A stretch of 64,000 nt of DNA from Owenia fusiformis (taxonomy: Eukaryota > Annelida > Polychaeta > Sabellida > Oweniidae). A program made the translations under genes and the position numbers. The stretch's first letter is position 1; each line of letters begins with the position of its first letter. The notes beneath the pieces were generated by a model. The model saw only the letters and a list, made by a program, of their open reading frames with translations, ran no database searches and was not told the DNA's origin. Below are positions 1 through 9,140 of the stretch, one piece after another. Where the stretch lies: the NCBI GenBank assembly GCA_903813345.2, contig CAIIXF020000011.1:8466842-8530841 (forward strand), written 5' to 3'.

Positions 1-279
1 CAGAACTCTTCCTGAGAAGTCGTTTTTATTATTTCACATATGCTTGTGCACTGTAATCATTACAAAGACATCAAAGAACAACAAAAAACTTTAGTTTGAG
101 AAAAAAGTGCCGTTTAAAGAATTTGAGAAGATTTTTTTCTAGGAGTAGCCCGTGAAAAACCGCTGATTCAAAATATCTGAACATTTCAGAAAATATACTT
201 CAAACATATATCAAAACGAAGGAGCAACGGAAATTTGAAAAATTACCCGATAAAAAAATTGGCATCAAAATAAGGAAAA

Positions 280-858
280 AAGTACACTTCTCAAATTGTT
301 TTTTTCTATTTTTTTTAATTTGTAGGAGACATTTCAAAATTCTAAAGCTCCTTCCATTTTGGGCTATATTAAAGGGATGTTTCAGAGAAATTAGAAAAAA
401 ATGTTCAGGGACCTTTGCCGTGCTACTCTTTTTGTCAATTTTTCTGTGACATTTTCAGAGGACTCAAATTCCCATTCCAAAATGTTTACTGTTTCTATTT
501 GCATTACCACAGTGAACCTGGTTATATAAATGATAAGTGGAACTAAAAAATTGAGAGAAAATCCAACCAAAAGACAGTTAATTTTGATGGTCAGATTATA
601 CTCAAATGCCATGTGCTTCCTGGTTTCGGCTATCTTGGATTTTTTGATTAAGTTATAAGTTACCTTAAATGATAGGAGATTTGAAAATTTTAATTCATTT
701 CGAGAAATCTAGAAAAAATGAAAAAAATGATTTGAAAAGCTATCTTTTTTAGTTTTTAAGACCACAATTTTCGTTTCAGACAATTCAAAATTTCAAAAAA
801 TTCTAAAATCCACATGGTTTTTTCATTTCCTGCTTGGTGTAAATTTCTGATAACTACC
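280..858. repeat. Dispersed foldback-type repeat, copy 1 (diverged)
   Basis: AT-rich noncoding sequence homologous to two other places in the window, 54480-54835 (same orientation) and 58288-58630 (opposite orientation). Shared landmarks in order are a stretch around TTCAAAGCTCCTT, a GGGCT..ATTTTCTGA-like block, a TTTTCAGAGGACT/CTTCAGAGGGCT block, and the terminal TTTTTTCATTTCCTG..GTGTA..TTTCTGATAACTAC block near 817-857. No transposase frame is present, so this is a non-autonomous element or a relic. Bases 1-279 are AT-rich and hold nothing I can name; they may contain the other arm. Confidence 0.55.
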
Positions 859-864
859 CCGACA

Positions 865-1658
865 TATCGTCCCCTTATTTCCACATTGTCATAATTGCAT
901 TTTTTGCTGATATTGAGAAATCAGAGGTTGAAGATTCGGGTCTTCATAACTTCTGAGTAGTAATTTTTAGAAACTTCTTTTTTCGTTTGGGTAATCATGT
1001 GTATGTGTAAGCTTTGCAACACAAAAGTCACTGGTGAACAATTAATAAAACACATATTTTTTATGGTTTCTTGTTTCTGAAATATCAAAATAACCCTGAA
1101 AACTGAATTTTTTATTCACTTCCATTTTGTTATTGTCTGTATACCATTAGTTTGCCCATCTAATTATACAGAATATTACTCATGTTCCATTTTGACTGGT
1201 AAAGGTATAACAGGTCAGTAATTGAATAAGTTCACTGAATAAACCTTTATTTTCATTACAAATAATGTACAAATCTGCTTTCTTTTGTTTGTACTCCATG
1301 TATAGTGTCATGATTTATGACCTCCTTTGTTAATTACCTACAAAGTATACTAGTAAGTGATTGTCCCATTATTTCCACATTTTTATAACTATTAGTCACA
1401 TGATCATTACTATAAGTCACATGATCAAAATTGTGTAATCGGATTGGCTCTGCTGCGGATATGACAAGGTGGGCCTAAAGTTTTTTCCTCATTTTGCCCT
1501 TATAACAATGTGGCACTGGATATCTCCAAAAGGAGATGAGATCCATTGAAATGGACCTCAAAAATGAATTCTTCGTGAAAAATTGAGCAAGATAGTATAT
1601 TTATCTCAAAACCTGCAAAAAGTGAGTTATAACAATGTGGAAATAATGGGACGAGATA
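865..1658. mobile_element. TIR element, about 0.8 kb, noncoding
   Basis: The ends are inverted copies of about 30 bp: TATCGTCCCCTTATTTCCAC.. at 865-894, and its reverse complement (with TATCTCGTCCCATTATTTCC read inward) at 1627-1658. A third copy of the same block, GTCCCATTATTTCCACAT, lies inside at 1363-1389 in the left-end orientation. No transposase frame is visible, so a non-autonomous DNA transposon is the best reading. No target duplication is clear. Confidence 0.55.
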
Positions 1659-1666
1659 CGGTATTC

Positions 1667-1882
1667 GTGTGAACGGTCCGAACGAAATGCGTTAGTTTTT
1701 TCGGCGTTCGTTTTTTGCTATATCGGTGATTTTCTATAGAAATAGTTTTGCTTGACAATTGATAAAATGCGTATTTCCTAATTACATATTCTGTCACGCA
1801 AAAAAACTGGCTTGACTTCAAATTTTCCAGCAAATGCGTGACAAATACGCAAATTGTGGAACAGACGAACGGCCTGAATAAT
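1667..1882. mobile_element. GCGTGAC-rich repeat family, fragment
   Basis: This segment shares blocks with 22131-22340 in inverted orientation: GGCTTGACTTCAAATTTTCC, then CAGCAAATGCGTGACAAATA, then CGCAAATTG. Related GCGTGAC/GTCACGC sequence also occurs at 14327-14600 and 16880-17057. The family is marked by many ATGCGTG/CACGCAT repeats near its ends and by stretches such as CGTTCGCTTTTTT. It is noncoding. The following stretch to 2038 shows nothing recognisable. Confidence 0.5.
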
Positions 1883-2038
1883 ACATGCTCCCAATGCTCA
1901 AGCATTTTTGCATGCTCCTTATAATTTCCCGCCATTTCTTATTCAACCAATCAGATTGTTCATTGGAAAAACACATAATCATAATGGAGGAAAACTTGGT
2001 AAGAATTTATCCCAGAAGATAGTATAAGCTTTAAGGTG

Positions 2039-2140
2039 CTATGGAAGTTAACAGGAAATGACAAAACAAAAAATGTCAAAACCATGCTTGATTTTGAAAA
2101 TATTTTGAACCATTTTGTCATTTCCTGTTAACTTCCATAG
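2039..2140. repeat. Perfect 28-bp inverted repeat (MITE-like hairpin)
   Basis: Arms at 2039-2066 and 2113-2140 are exact reverse complements; each contains ATGGAAGTTAACAGGAAATG. The loop is 46 bp. A near copy of the left arm, preceded by the same AAGGTGC, begins at 58288, so this is a mobile family and not a chance hairpin. The stretch 2141-2660 after it is AT-rich with no gene. Confidence 0.7.
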
Positions 2141-2662
2141 TGAATCATTGGATATTTTTTTAGACGTATCAACTTAAAGTTGTAATTGTAATTACAGCCC
2201 ATTTCATTGTTTTATTGCGCCAGTAAAATCTCAAAAATAAGAAATCAAAAGATCATCGATGATATATGGAAAAATATATTCCTATTGTACATAAATTACA
2301 TTTGTATATCTTGGATTGCTTCTAGTTTGGCTAATAAAGTACATTTTCTCTGCCATGGTATTTTCAAAGATTAACATGGCTGAAATTCTTTAATTACAAG
2401 AGGGCACAGGCTTATTACACAAAAACTAAATAATCTGAAATATACAAACAAACATTTATTTAAAAAATCACACCCATGCCCAATCAGATTGCCACATATG
2501 ATCAAGCATGAGCTTTTGCTCTCTCGGAACTGCGCAACAAAACCATTGCTCGTATTTGGGAAATCCCCCTTCCCCTTCTGCTATGTGCCCAGTAAGTATC
2601 GCCGCGAGTTCGTAAGATATTTATTGTCAACTTACTTTTCTCAAATTAATTTTTCTGATGTA

Positions 2663-3007
2663 GGGGACAGCGGGGTAAATAGTGGCCCTTTTTGCCCTAC
2701 TTCAGTAAGACTTTGGAAACACCTACAATTAAAAGAAGGTTTCTGATAGAACGGCCATTCTTGCCTCACAGGGGCCATTCTTGCCTCATGACCACACAAA
2801 ATCATTTTTCAAAAATTAGGGGCATGTTAGCAATTCAAAAGTTTATTTCAAAATCAATACCATTGCATCTCAGAGAATCAATGTACCTTGTTTCAATAAA
2901 CATGGGTTCAGCGGACAGAAACTCAAAAGCAAAATATCTTTACAATTAATTAAATTAAGCTGTTAAAAATGACTGCTCTTAGGTGTCCGTCTTGCCCCGC
3001 TGTCCCC
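2663..3007. mobile_element. TA-flanked MITE with GGGGACAGCGGGG ends
   Basis: The element is 345 bp long. Its left end GGGGACAGCGGGGTAA and right end ..TTGCCCCGCTGTCCCC are inverted copies. Each end abuts a TA dinucleotide (2661-2662 and 3008-3009), the target duplication expected of Tc1/mariner/pogo-type elements. It holds a short direct duplication of GGCCATTCTTGCCTCA (around 2753-2788). The open frames across it are short and unlike any transposase, so it is non-autonomous. Confidence 0.75.
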
Positions 3008-3181
3008 TAAATGAATCTAGATACAAGAAAACGTGGCAAGACACAGTAAGTAGTGTATGCTTTTGAAGGGCTAGACCCACTGGCGGATCTGGGGGGGGGG
3101 GAGGGACAGCCCCCCCCCTTGGGTTGGCCAAGAAAAAAAGAGGCCCAAAAAAATTTTGAGCCAAAAATGGACTTTAGACCA

Positions 3182-3314
3182 TGTAATGATCTGGACAGTA
3201 CAAGTTCTAGCTTTAGAAGACCAAGTTGTATATTTGTAATCCCACACATGTACAAGTAACATAATACCTCAAAGGCAGTTAGCAAGATGATACCAGAAAC
3301 TGGATATCATTACA
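3182..3314 (-). repeat. 3' LTR of the mag-like element
   Basis: 133 bp, identical to 7934-8066. It should hold the polyadenylation signal; no AATAAA is evident on the minus strand, so the signal may be a variant. The 444 bp between the Gag-Pol stop and this LTR (3315-3758) are noncoding and AT-rich. Confidence 0.95.
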
Positions 3315-3325
3315 TCTCCCTTTTT
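3315..3325 (-). other. Polypurine tract of the mag-like element
   Basis: The minus strand reads AAAAAGGGAGA immediately before the 3' LTR. This all-purine run is the usual plus-strand DNA primer in LTR retrotransposons. Confidence 0.85.
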
Positions 3326-3758
3326 CTAAAGAATGTAAAGGAATATAAAATAATACAAATGATCAATCATAATAAAGACTTTTCTTAAACAATAATCTAT
3401 GAATGATTGTACATTAATTCTATTCATAGCACACTAATAATCTACAAATTGTTGATGTTTAAACTGCACCCTATAATCACCTTTTATTCATACAATATTG
3501 TAAGTATCTTTAACCTTCTCAAAGTGTCTCAGAAAAATGTTTCAAAGTTTGAATGATTATAAAAAAGGCAATATAGATGTCACTAATTTCGAAAGCTTTA
3601 TGTTACAATATAGGAGTCACTAGTTTCGAAAGTTTATGTTTTAGATACACTCTCATTTTTTTTAATATCCCATGTGATTTAAGTATCTTTGAAATTATCA
3701 AAGTATCTTAATAACAAGTATCAAGTGTCTAAATAACCAGTTAACTGATCAAAAGTCA

Positions 3759-6700
3759 TTAATTGTAACAGAGTCTGTTAACTGGTTTAGACACTCTGCC
3801 AGACCTCCTTAATTCAGTAGCTGGATGCTCCACATCTATGTTTAATAAGGGACTGAACCTGTTACTAGTTGGAACAGGTGATGGGTTGGTTGATTGATTT
3901 GTTTCATGGGAATTAGGGGGACAAGGAGTGGGAGGTCTTGTTTGTATATCTAGGTCTTGACACATTATCTCATTAAATGGCTCCTTTGATGCCAGGAGCT
4001 CTCTCCTATCCCTTCTAAAAAGTTTCCCTCCTTCTGTTTCTACCTTGTAAGATCTGGAGGAAACTTTTGCGACAACTCTGGCTTTTACATCCCATTTATC
4101 TTTCGGGTTCCTTTTCAGTCTAACCGTTTGATTGTTTTCTAACTCTGAAAGTTGCTTCGTGTTTTTGTCGTAATATTTTTTCTGCTTCTCCTTCTGCAGG
4201 GCTTTACTTTTCTCTATATTGGTAAATTTATCATTGGCCTGTATTGCAGATGGTAATCGAGTTCTTAATGGTCTCCCCATTAAGAGCTCTGCTGGTGACT
4301 TACCACACTCTAATGGGGCATTCCTGTATGCTAACAGGGCCAGATGTGGGTCAGTATTGCTGCGAATTGCTTTTTTCATCAGCCTTTTTACTATTTTGAC
4401 CCCATTTTCTGCCTTTCCGTTACCCTGGCTATGGAAAGGACTACTGAATGACAAATCAAATTCATAGGTGTCTGCAAATTCCTTGAATTCTCTTGATTCA
4501 AACATAGTAGCATTATCAATTCTCACTTTCAAGGGAATTCCGAATCTTGCAAATATTGACTTTATGTGACTGATTATTGTTTTTGCCTTTGTACTTGACA
4601 GATGAACACATTCTGGGTAGTTTGAGAAATAATCAGTCACTAAAAGATAGTCCTTATCAAAGAGCTTGAAAAGGTCTATTGCAACCTTTTCCCAGGGGCC
4701 TTTTGTTTTGTCACCATTTATCAATGGCTGTTTTGCATTGTTGTACCTCAGCTCAAGACATGTTTCACACTTTCCTATCATGTCTGAGATGTCATTATTA
4801 ATGCCTGGCCAGTATACTGATTTTCTAGCTATTCGCTTACACTTTTCTACTCCCAAGTGACCTTCATGGACCCTATTTAATATTTCCTTCCTCATGCTTT
4901 TGGGGATAATTACTGTTTGCCCTTTCAAAAGAATATCATCCACTACAGTAATTTCATGTTTCATTTGGGAGTATATTTTCTCTGACCCCTTTTCCCAACC
5001 ATTTCTTACATAATCAATAATCTTGGATAATATGGGGTCTTTCCTTGTTTCTATTTGGATTTTTCTCATAATGTTCTCTGAGACAGGTATTTCACTAAAT
5101 ATCATGTTCACTTGATTTTCTACCTGGATATCTAGTTTTGAAATTCTTGGTTCTGATCTTTGTGTTCTGAAACTTGCTCTACTGAGGGCGTCTGCTAGTA
5201 CCAAGTTTTTTCCAGGGGTGTATATCATTGTATAATCATATTTCTGCAGTTTCATGAACAACCTTTGTAACCTTGGGGTCATGTCATTCAAATTTTTCTG
5301 GGATATTGGTATCAAGGGCTTATGGTCTGTTTCAAGTTCAATTTTATCCATCCCATATATGTATTCATGAAATTTGTTGCACCCTTCAACTAATCCCAAA
5401 CATTCTTTTTCTATCTGGGCCCATCTTTTTTGACATTCTGTAAGGGATTTGCTACCATAAGCCACTGGCTTCCAATCAGTACCATGCTGTTGCATAAGAA
5501 CCATCCCTAGTGAGTCCTTACTGGAATCTGTTGAAACTCTTGTTTTCCTTAGAGGGTCAAAATAGGCTAACACTGGGGATGAACTTATGACCTTTTTTAT
5601 GTCTTGGAACTCTTGCTCATGATTGCTTTCCCATTTCCAGATAACTTGAGATTCTAAAAGCTTCCTCATGTGAGTTGTTCTTGCAGACAAATTAGGGATG
5701 AATTTTCCAGCGTAATTAATCACCCCAAATATTCTTTGAAGTCCAGTTTTGTCTTTTGGACTCTCTAAATTAGTGATTGTATCTATCCTACCTTCATCAA
5801 GTTGAACTCCATTTTGAGTTAGTTTCTCTCCCAAAAAGGTAATTTCTGATTCACCAATTTGACATTTTCCTTTATTTAACTTGACATTGAATTTGACCAG
5901 CCTTTCCATGACCATTTTTAAGCGCATGTCATGCTCAGTTGCATTTTCTCCCCAGATTATCAGATCATCGATATATACTCGTACACCGTCTAGACCATCA
6001 ACTACCTGTTCCATTGCCTTATGGAACACCTCTGGGCTACTAGATATACCTTGTGGGAGACGTTGGTAACAGTACCTGCCCCAGGGACTATTAAAGGTTG
6101 TGAGGGGTTGACTTTCAGGGTGGAGTTTAATTTGAAAAAAACCACTTGAAGCATCCAACTTACTAAACACCTTTGCATTTTTCATCTCACTAATAATCAA
6201 ATCCTTTTTTGGTATTGGGTAATGTTCCCTTTTGATTGACCTATTCAAATCTGTAGGATCTACACATAATCTTACATCACCATTTGATTTCTTTACAACT
6301 ACCATGCTATTAACCCAATCAGTAGGGTCATTAATCTTTCTTATGATGCCTAATGTTTCAAGTCTTGAAAGTTCACTATGCACTTTACCTCTCATAGGCA
6401 CTGATACATGCCTTGGGGCATGAATAACTGGTTGTGCATTTTCTTCCAAAGATATCTTGTATGTGAAAGGCATAGACTCAAACTTGCTAATTGAATTGAA
6501 TGCACTTGGATAATCATTTATCAATTTATCCACCCTTGTGGCAGGTGATTTGCTATTGTGATGCATGTTACTTTCCTCAGGACTCTTCACATTAGGCATT
6601 TTCATTTCTTTGACCTCTTTTACAGGTGTATTATTATTGACAACCCAGACACGCTTCACAAGGCCCAATTTGTCACATGTTTTATCACAAAGCAACGAAA

Positions 6701-7862
6701 TTCCGTTTTTTACAATTACAAAGTGGACCCTGTGACACTTGCCTTTTACTTGAACCTGTAATACACACACCCCACATGTTTCAATAGGCTGTTTGTTGTA
6801 ATCATACAATTTCGTATTTCTGTTGAATATGTTAGGGGGGCATTTTAATTGTTTCAAGTCACTTTGGTTTATTATGTTTGCATTGGCCCCTGTATCTAGT
6901 CTAAATGGTATAAGAACACCATTGACCACCAAAGGAGCTACCCATTTGTCATCATTTACAACATTGATCTCATGTGATGGTTCATTGTCACTGATTTCTG
7001 AGTACTGTTCTTCAGGTTGTTCATTTACAAAATTTATGTAATACTCACAGTCACTGCTATCGGTTTCATTTTCATCATTTACAATGTTCACCTGTTTTCT
7101 GCGGCCTGATTGTCGCTTTTTTCGTCCATACTCCTTGGGTCGCGCACCTTTCGTGATGTGGCACTTAGATGAGTAGTGGTTCCTCTTGCCGCATTTGTTG
7201 CACGTTTGTCCGTACGCTGGACATTTACGGATAGCATGATCATATCCACATTGTGAACAGTCTGTTATCATCCTTGGGGTAGTTGTCACGTTGTTGATGT
7301 CCGCAGACGCAGTAGTCTCAACATTTTTAAATGTCTTCATTCTTTCAACGGTTTGCTCTGCAGCTCTGCAAATTTTCTCACAGTTTGTCAATGTCAAATC
7401 ATCTTGCCTTAATAGGCGTTCTCGGAGCGTGTCATCGTTGACTCCGATTACTAACTGATCACGTAAGATAGAATCTTCCAGTGTCCCATATTTGCATGTG
7501 GTGATTTTCACCTTCAAATCTGACAGGAATTCTTCAAAGGATTCTCCATTTTTCTGTAATCTAATCCGAAATACATAACGTTCATAGGTTTCATTCTGCT
7601 TTGGGATGCAGTATGCGTCAAATTGTTGAAGTACAACTTTATAATTTGTAGAGTCTTCATCTTTATCAAATTTGAATGTCTTAAACAGTTGACTGGCTTT
7701 GGGCCCAGCACAGGTAACGAGTAGTCCTATCTTCTGTTTGTCTGTGATTTCACCAAGGGCATCTAGATAGAACTCAAATTCACTCCTGAAATTTAACCAG
7801 TGTTTCTCCAAATTGTTGGAGAAATCCACCCTTTCTGGCTTCGGAATGTTATTCATCATCAT
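3759..7862 (-). CDS. Gag-Pol polyprotein of a mag-like Ty3 retrotransposon
   Basis: An intact 1367-residue frame that makes the capsid-like Gag and the enzymes that copy and insert the element. Order: Gag region about 1-200; two zinc knuckles (C202-X2-C-X3-H-X4-C214, one residue short in the middle, and canonical C221-X2-C-X4-H-X4-C234); aspartic protease with DTGA at 323-326; reverse transcriptase about 490-690 with YIDD at 630-633; RNase H about 770-895 with acidic residues D779, E820, D846 and D891; integrase with HEGH at 999-1002, C1032 and C1035, then catalytic D1063, D1116 and E1152 (35 residues between the last two, the normal DDE spacing). Gag and Pol share one frame, so no frameshift is needed. 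Integrase has DNA at 1116-1118 where DNG is more usual. The C-terminal 80 residues are proline/serine-rich with no chromodomain. The YIDD box, the two knuckles and the single frame favour the mag group. The start chosen is the first of three adjacent Met codons. Confidence 0.95.
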   Translation of the reverse strand: MMMNNIPKPERVDFSNNLEKHWLNFRSEFEFYLDALGEITDKQKIGLLVTCAGPKASQLFKTFKFDKDEDSTNYKVVLQQFDAYCIPKQNETYERYVFRIRLQKNGESFEEFLSDLKVKITTCKYGTLEDSILRDQLVIGVNDDTLRERLLRQDDLTLTNCEKICRAAEQTVERMKTFKNVETTASADINNVTTTPRMITDCSQCGYDHAIRKCPAYGQTCNKCGKRNHYSSKCHITKGARPKEYGRKKRQSGRRKQVNIVNDENETDSSDCEYYINFVNEQPEEQYSEISDNEPSHEINVVNDDKWVAPLVVNGVLIPFRLDTGANANIINQSDLKQLKCPPNIFNRNTKLYDYNKQPIETCGVCVLQVQVKGKCHRVHFVIVKNGISLLCDKTCDKLGLVKRVWVVNNNTPVKEVKEMKMPNVKSPEESNMHHNSKSPATRVDKLINDYPSAFNSISKFESMPFTYKISLEENAQPVIHAPRHVSVPMRGKVHSELSRLETLGIIRKINDPTDWVNSMVVVKKSNGDVRLCVDPTDLNRSIKREHYPIPKKDLIISEMKNAKVFSKLDASSGFFQIKLHPESQPLTTFNSPWGRYCYQRLPQGISSSPEVFHKAMEQVVDGLDGVRVYIDDLIIWGENATEHDMRLKMVMERLVKFNVKLNKGKCQIGESEITFLGEKLTQNGVQLDEGRIDTITNLESPKDKTGLQRIFGVINYAGKFIPNLSARTTHMRKLLESQVIWKWESNHEQEFQDIKKVISSSPVLAYFDPLRKTRVSTDSSKDSLGMVLMQQHGTDWKPVAYGSKSLTECQKRWAQIEKECLGLVEGCNKFHEYIYGMDKIELETDHKPLIPISQKNLNDMTPRLQRLFMKLQKYDYTMIYTPGKNLVLADALSRASFRTQRSEPRISKLDIQVENQVNMIFSEIPVSENIMRKIQIETRKDPILSKIIDYVRNGWEKGSEKIYSQMKHEITVVDDILLKGQTVIIPKSMRKEILNRVHEGHLGVEKCKRIARKSVYWPGINNDISDMIGKCETCLELRYNNAKQPLINGDKTKGPWEKVAIDLFKLFDKDYLLVTDYFSNYPECVHLSSTKAKTIISHIKSIFARFGIPLKVRIDNATMFESREFKEFADTYEFDLSFSSPFHSQGNGKAENGVKIVKRLMKKAIRSNTDPHLALLAYRNAPLECGKSPAELLMGRPLRTRLPSAIQANDKFTNIEKSKALQKEKQKKYYDKNTKQLSELENNQTVRLKRNPKDKWDVKARVVAKVSSRSYKVETEGGKLFRRDRRELLASKEPFNEIMCQDLDIQTRPPTPCPPNSHETNQSTNPSPVPTSNRFSPLLNIDVEHPATELRRSGRVSKPVNRLCYN

Positions 7863-7920
7863 TTTTAGGCCTTTCTATGCTAATAATCCATTTTTTTGTA
7901 TTGTATTATTAAATATTTCA

Positions 7921-7933
7921 CCACGCAGTACCA
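7921..7933 (-). other. Primer-binding site of the mag-like element
   Basis: Reading the minus strand directly after the 5' LTR gives TGGTACTGCGTGG with no spacer. TGG matches the universal tRNA 3' CCA. I cannot say which tRNA supplies the primer; its 3' end would read ..CCACGCAGTACCA. Confidence 0.7.
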
Positions 7934-8066
7934 TGTAATGATCTGGACAGTACAAGTTCTAGCTTTAGAAGACCAAGTTGTATATTTGTAATCCCACACA
8001 TGTACAAGTAACATAATACCTCAAAGGCAGTTAGCAAGATGATACCAGAAACTGGATATCATTACA
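7934..8066 (-). repeat. 5' LTR of the mag-like element
   Basis: 133 bp, identical to the 3' LTR by direct comparison. On the minus strand it starts TGTAATGATATCC and ends ATCATTACA, so the termini form an extended inverted repeat beginning with the canonical TG..CA. The transcription start and promoter for the element should lie here, but I see no clear TATA box. Confidence 0.95.
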
Positions 8067-8098
8067 GACCACATAAAGTGGGCCTCTTTTTATCATAA

Positions 8099-8530
8099 GT
8101 GGGCCTATACAGAGACAGTGGGGAATTTATGAATTTCAACCAAGTAAAACAAAAATATGATATAACTGGAAATAATTTCTTATACCTACATGGTATAACA
8201 CAAGGTATTCCACAAGAATGGAAGCGAAATATACAAGTTGAAAATCCACATAATCAAAATCTTTATAAGAGATATTTAGACAGTGGATCACAGAATAGTT
8301 TCATGCACCACCAACTTACCAAGTCAATGAAATGTAAACCAGACAAGACACTGGCGAAATGGATAGAGAAACTGGATAATAACATTGACATTAACTGGAA
8401 ACAAGTGTACTTATTAACAAAAACAATCACAAACAACGTGAGACTACAGTACTTCCAATATAAAATGCTGCACAGAGCGCTTTACTTTAATAATCTATTA
8501 GTTAAAATGCATAAAAAAAATCTTTTGTAA
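8099..8530 (+). pseudogene. C-terminal fragment of LINE ORF2 (L1/Tx1-like)
   Basis: About 143 open codons with no credible own start; the frame is simply the surviving tail of a longer ORF2. The product resembles the region downstream of the reverse transcriptase in L1/Tx1-type elements: an LYxDGxFMNFxQxKxKYD-like block at the start (residues 3-21) and an NNVRLQYFQYKMLHRALYFN block near the end (residues 110-129), which in relatives precedes a Cys-rich finger. The frame stops before any such finger. Reverse transcriptase and endonuclease are absent, so the fragment is inactive. Confidence 0.6.
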
Positions 8531-8707
8531 ACAAATTTTACATCCCCAACTTATAAACTATGTTAAAAATGAAAAAGCCTCCTTACCAATGTGACATCTA
8601 CCTTTATTTGCTTTTTTTCCGGCACAAGTTTTTCTACTTTAATATAATATTATGTATATTGTGTATAATGTAAATGAAGGCTATAAAAGCCGGAAAAAAT
8701 AAATAAA
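8106..8707 (+). mobile_element. 5'-truncated L1/Tx1-like LINE 3' end
   Basis: A fragment holding the last part of a non-LTR retrotransposon ORF2, a short 3' untranslated region and an (AAAT)n-like tail near 8694-8707. TGGGCC occurs just before it (8100-8105) and just after the tail, a weak candidate for the target duplication. It sits inside the DNA transposon shell, next to the mag-like element. The 5' truncation is typical of LINE insertion. Confidence 0.6.
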
Positions 8708-9025
8708 TGGGCCTTCCAAGGCCTTATTTTTTAATTTTAAGCCAAATATTGAAGAAAATGGGCCTCAAATTTCAAAATTTGGGCCCTCTCTTTGGTTTTA
8801 GGGGCCCAAAATTTTTTCCTCAGTCCAGAAGTTTGCTCCCCCTTGTTGTTTCACAGATCCGACCCTGAGACCCATATGTTTTTTGAAAAAAATGTGAATA
8901 TGCAAATGATCAAAATGGGACCAATGGAGACCCCTTAGAATAGCAATAAAGCACAGTCCTAAGGGGTCTTCAAGGGAGTCCTGATAATAACAATTCACAA
9001 TGCCTTGGCCACATTCGCCCCGATT

Positions 9026-9140
9026 TTCACTACGGCGCCCGGCTGATTGAGTATTTCGTTCAAGATTGAATACAATATATTGAGCAAAACACTCAATCGT
9101 CCGAGCGCCAGCCGATGGATCAGAGCAAATGTGACACGGG
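9026..9140 (+). repeat. Short dispersed hairpin repeat, copy 1
   Basis: Contains imperfect inverted arms GATTGAGTATTTCGTTCAA and TTGAGCAAAACACTCAATC (9046-9100). A second copy lies at 55418-55518, with the same GCCCCGATTTTCACTAC start and GGAGCAAATGTGA end. Noncoding. Confidence 0.6.

Larger units (their letters stand above)
3182..8066 (-). mobile_element. Complete Ty3-type LTR retrotransposon, mag-like lineage
   Basis: A 4885-bp element on the minus strand. It has two identical 133-bp LTRs, a 5-bp target duplication GACCA (3177-3181 and 8067-8071), a TGG-starting primer-binding site directly after the 5' LTR, a polypurine tract directly before the 3' LTR, and a single intact Gag-Pol frame. 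All parts needed for autonomous retrotransposition appear present, and no envelope-like frame follows Pol. LTR identity over the full length means insertion was very recent on an evolutionary scale. It landed inside an older DNA transposon copy, which orders the two events. Confidence 0.95.
3080..8867. mobile_element. DNA transposon shell interrupted by two retrotransposons
   Basis: The left end reads CTGGCGGATCTGGGGGG and the right end, read inward, CAGGGTCGGATCTG. A 7-bp direct repeat AGACCCA flanks it (3073-3079 and 8868-8874). The remaining element sequence (3080-3176, 8072-8097 and 8708-8867) repeats GGGCC..AAAATTT phrases and a G run opposite a C run. Similar ends with CAGTGGCGGATCTAG recur at 10549. 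The shape suggests a hAT-like non-autonomous element, but hAT duplications are usually 8 bp, so the class is uncertain. The mag-like retrotransposon and a LINE tail sit inside it. Confidence 0.45.

Noticed and set aside
4219-7041. Plus-strand frames of 62-82 codons
   Set aside because: Shadows of the minus-strand Gag-Pol frame.
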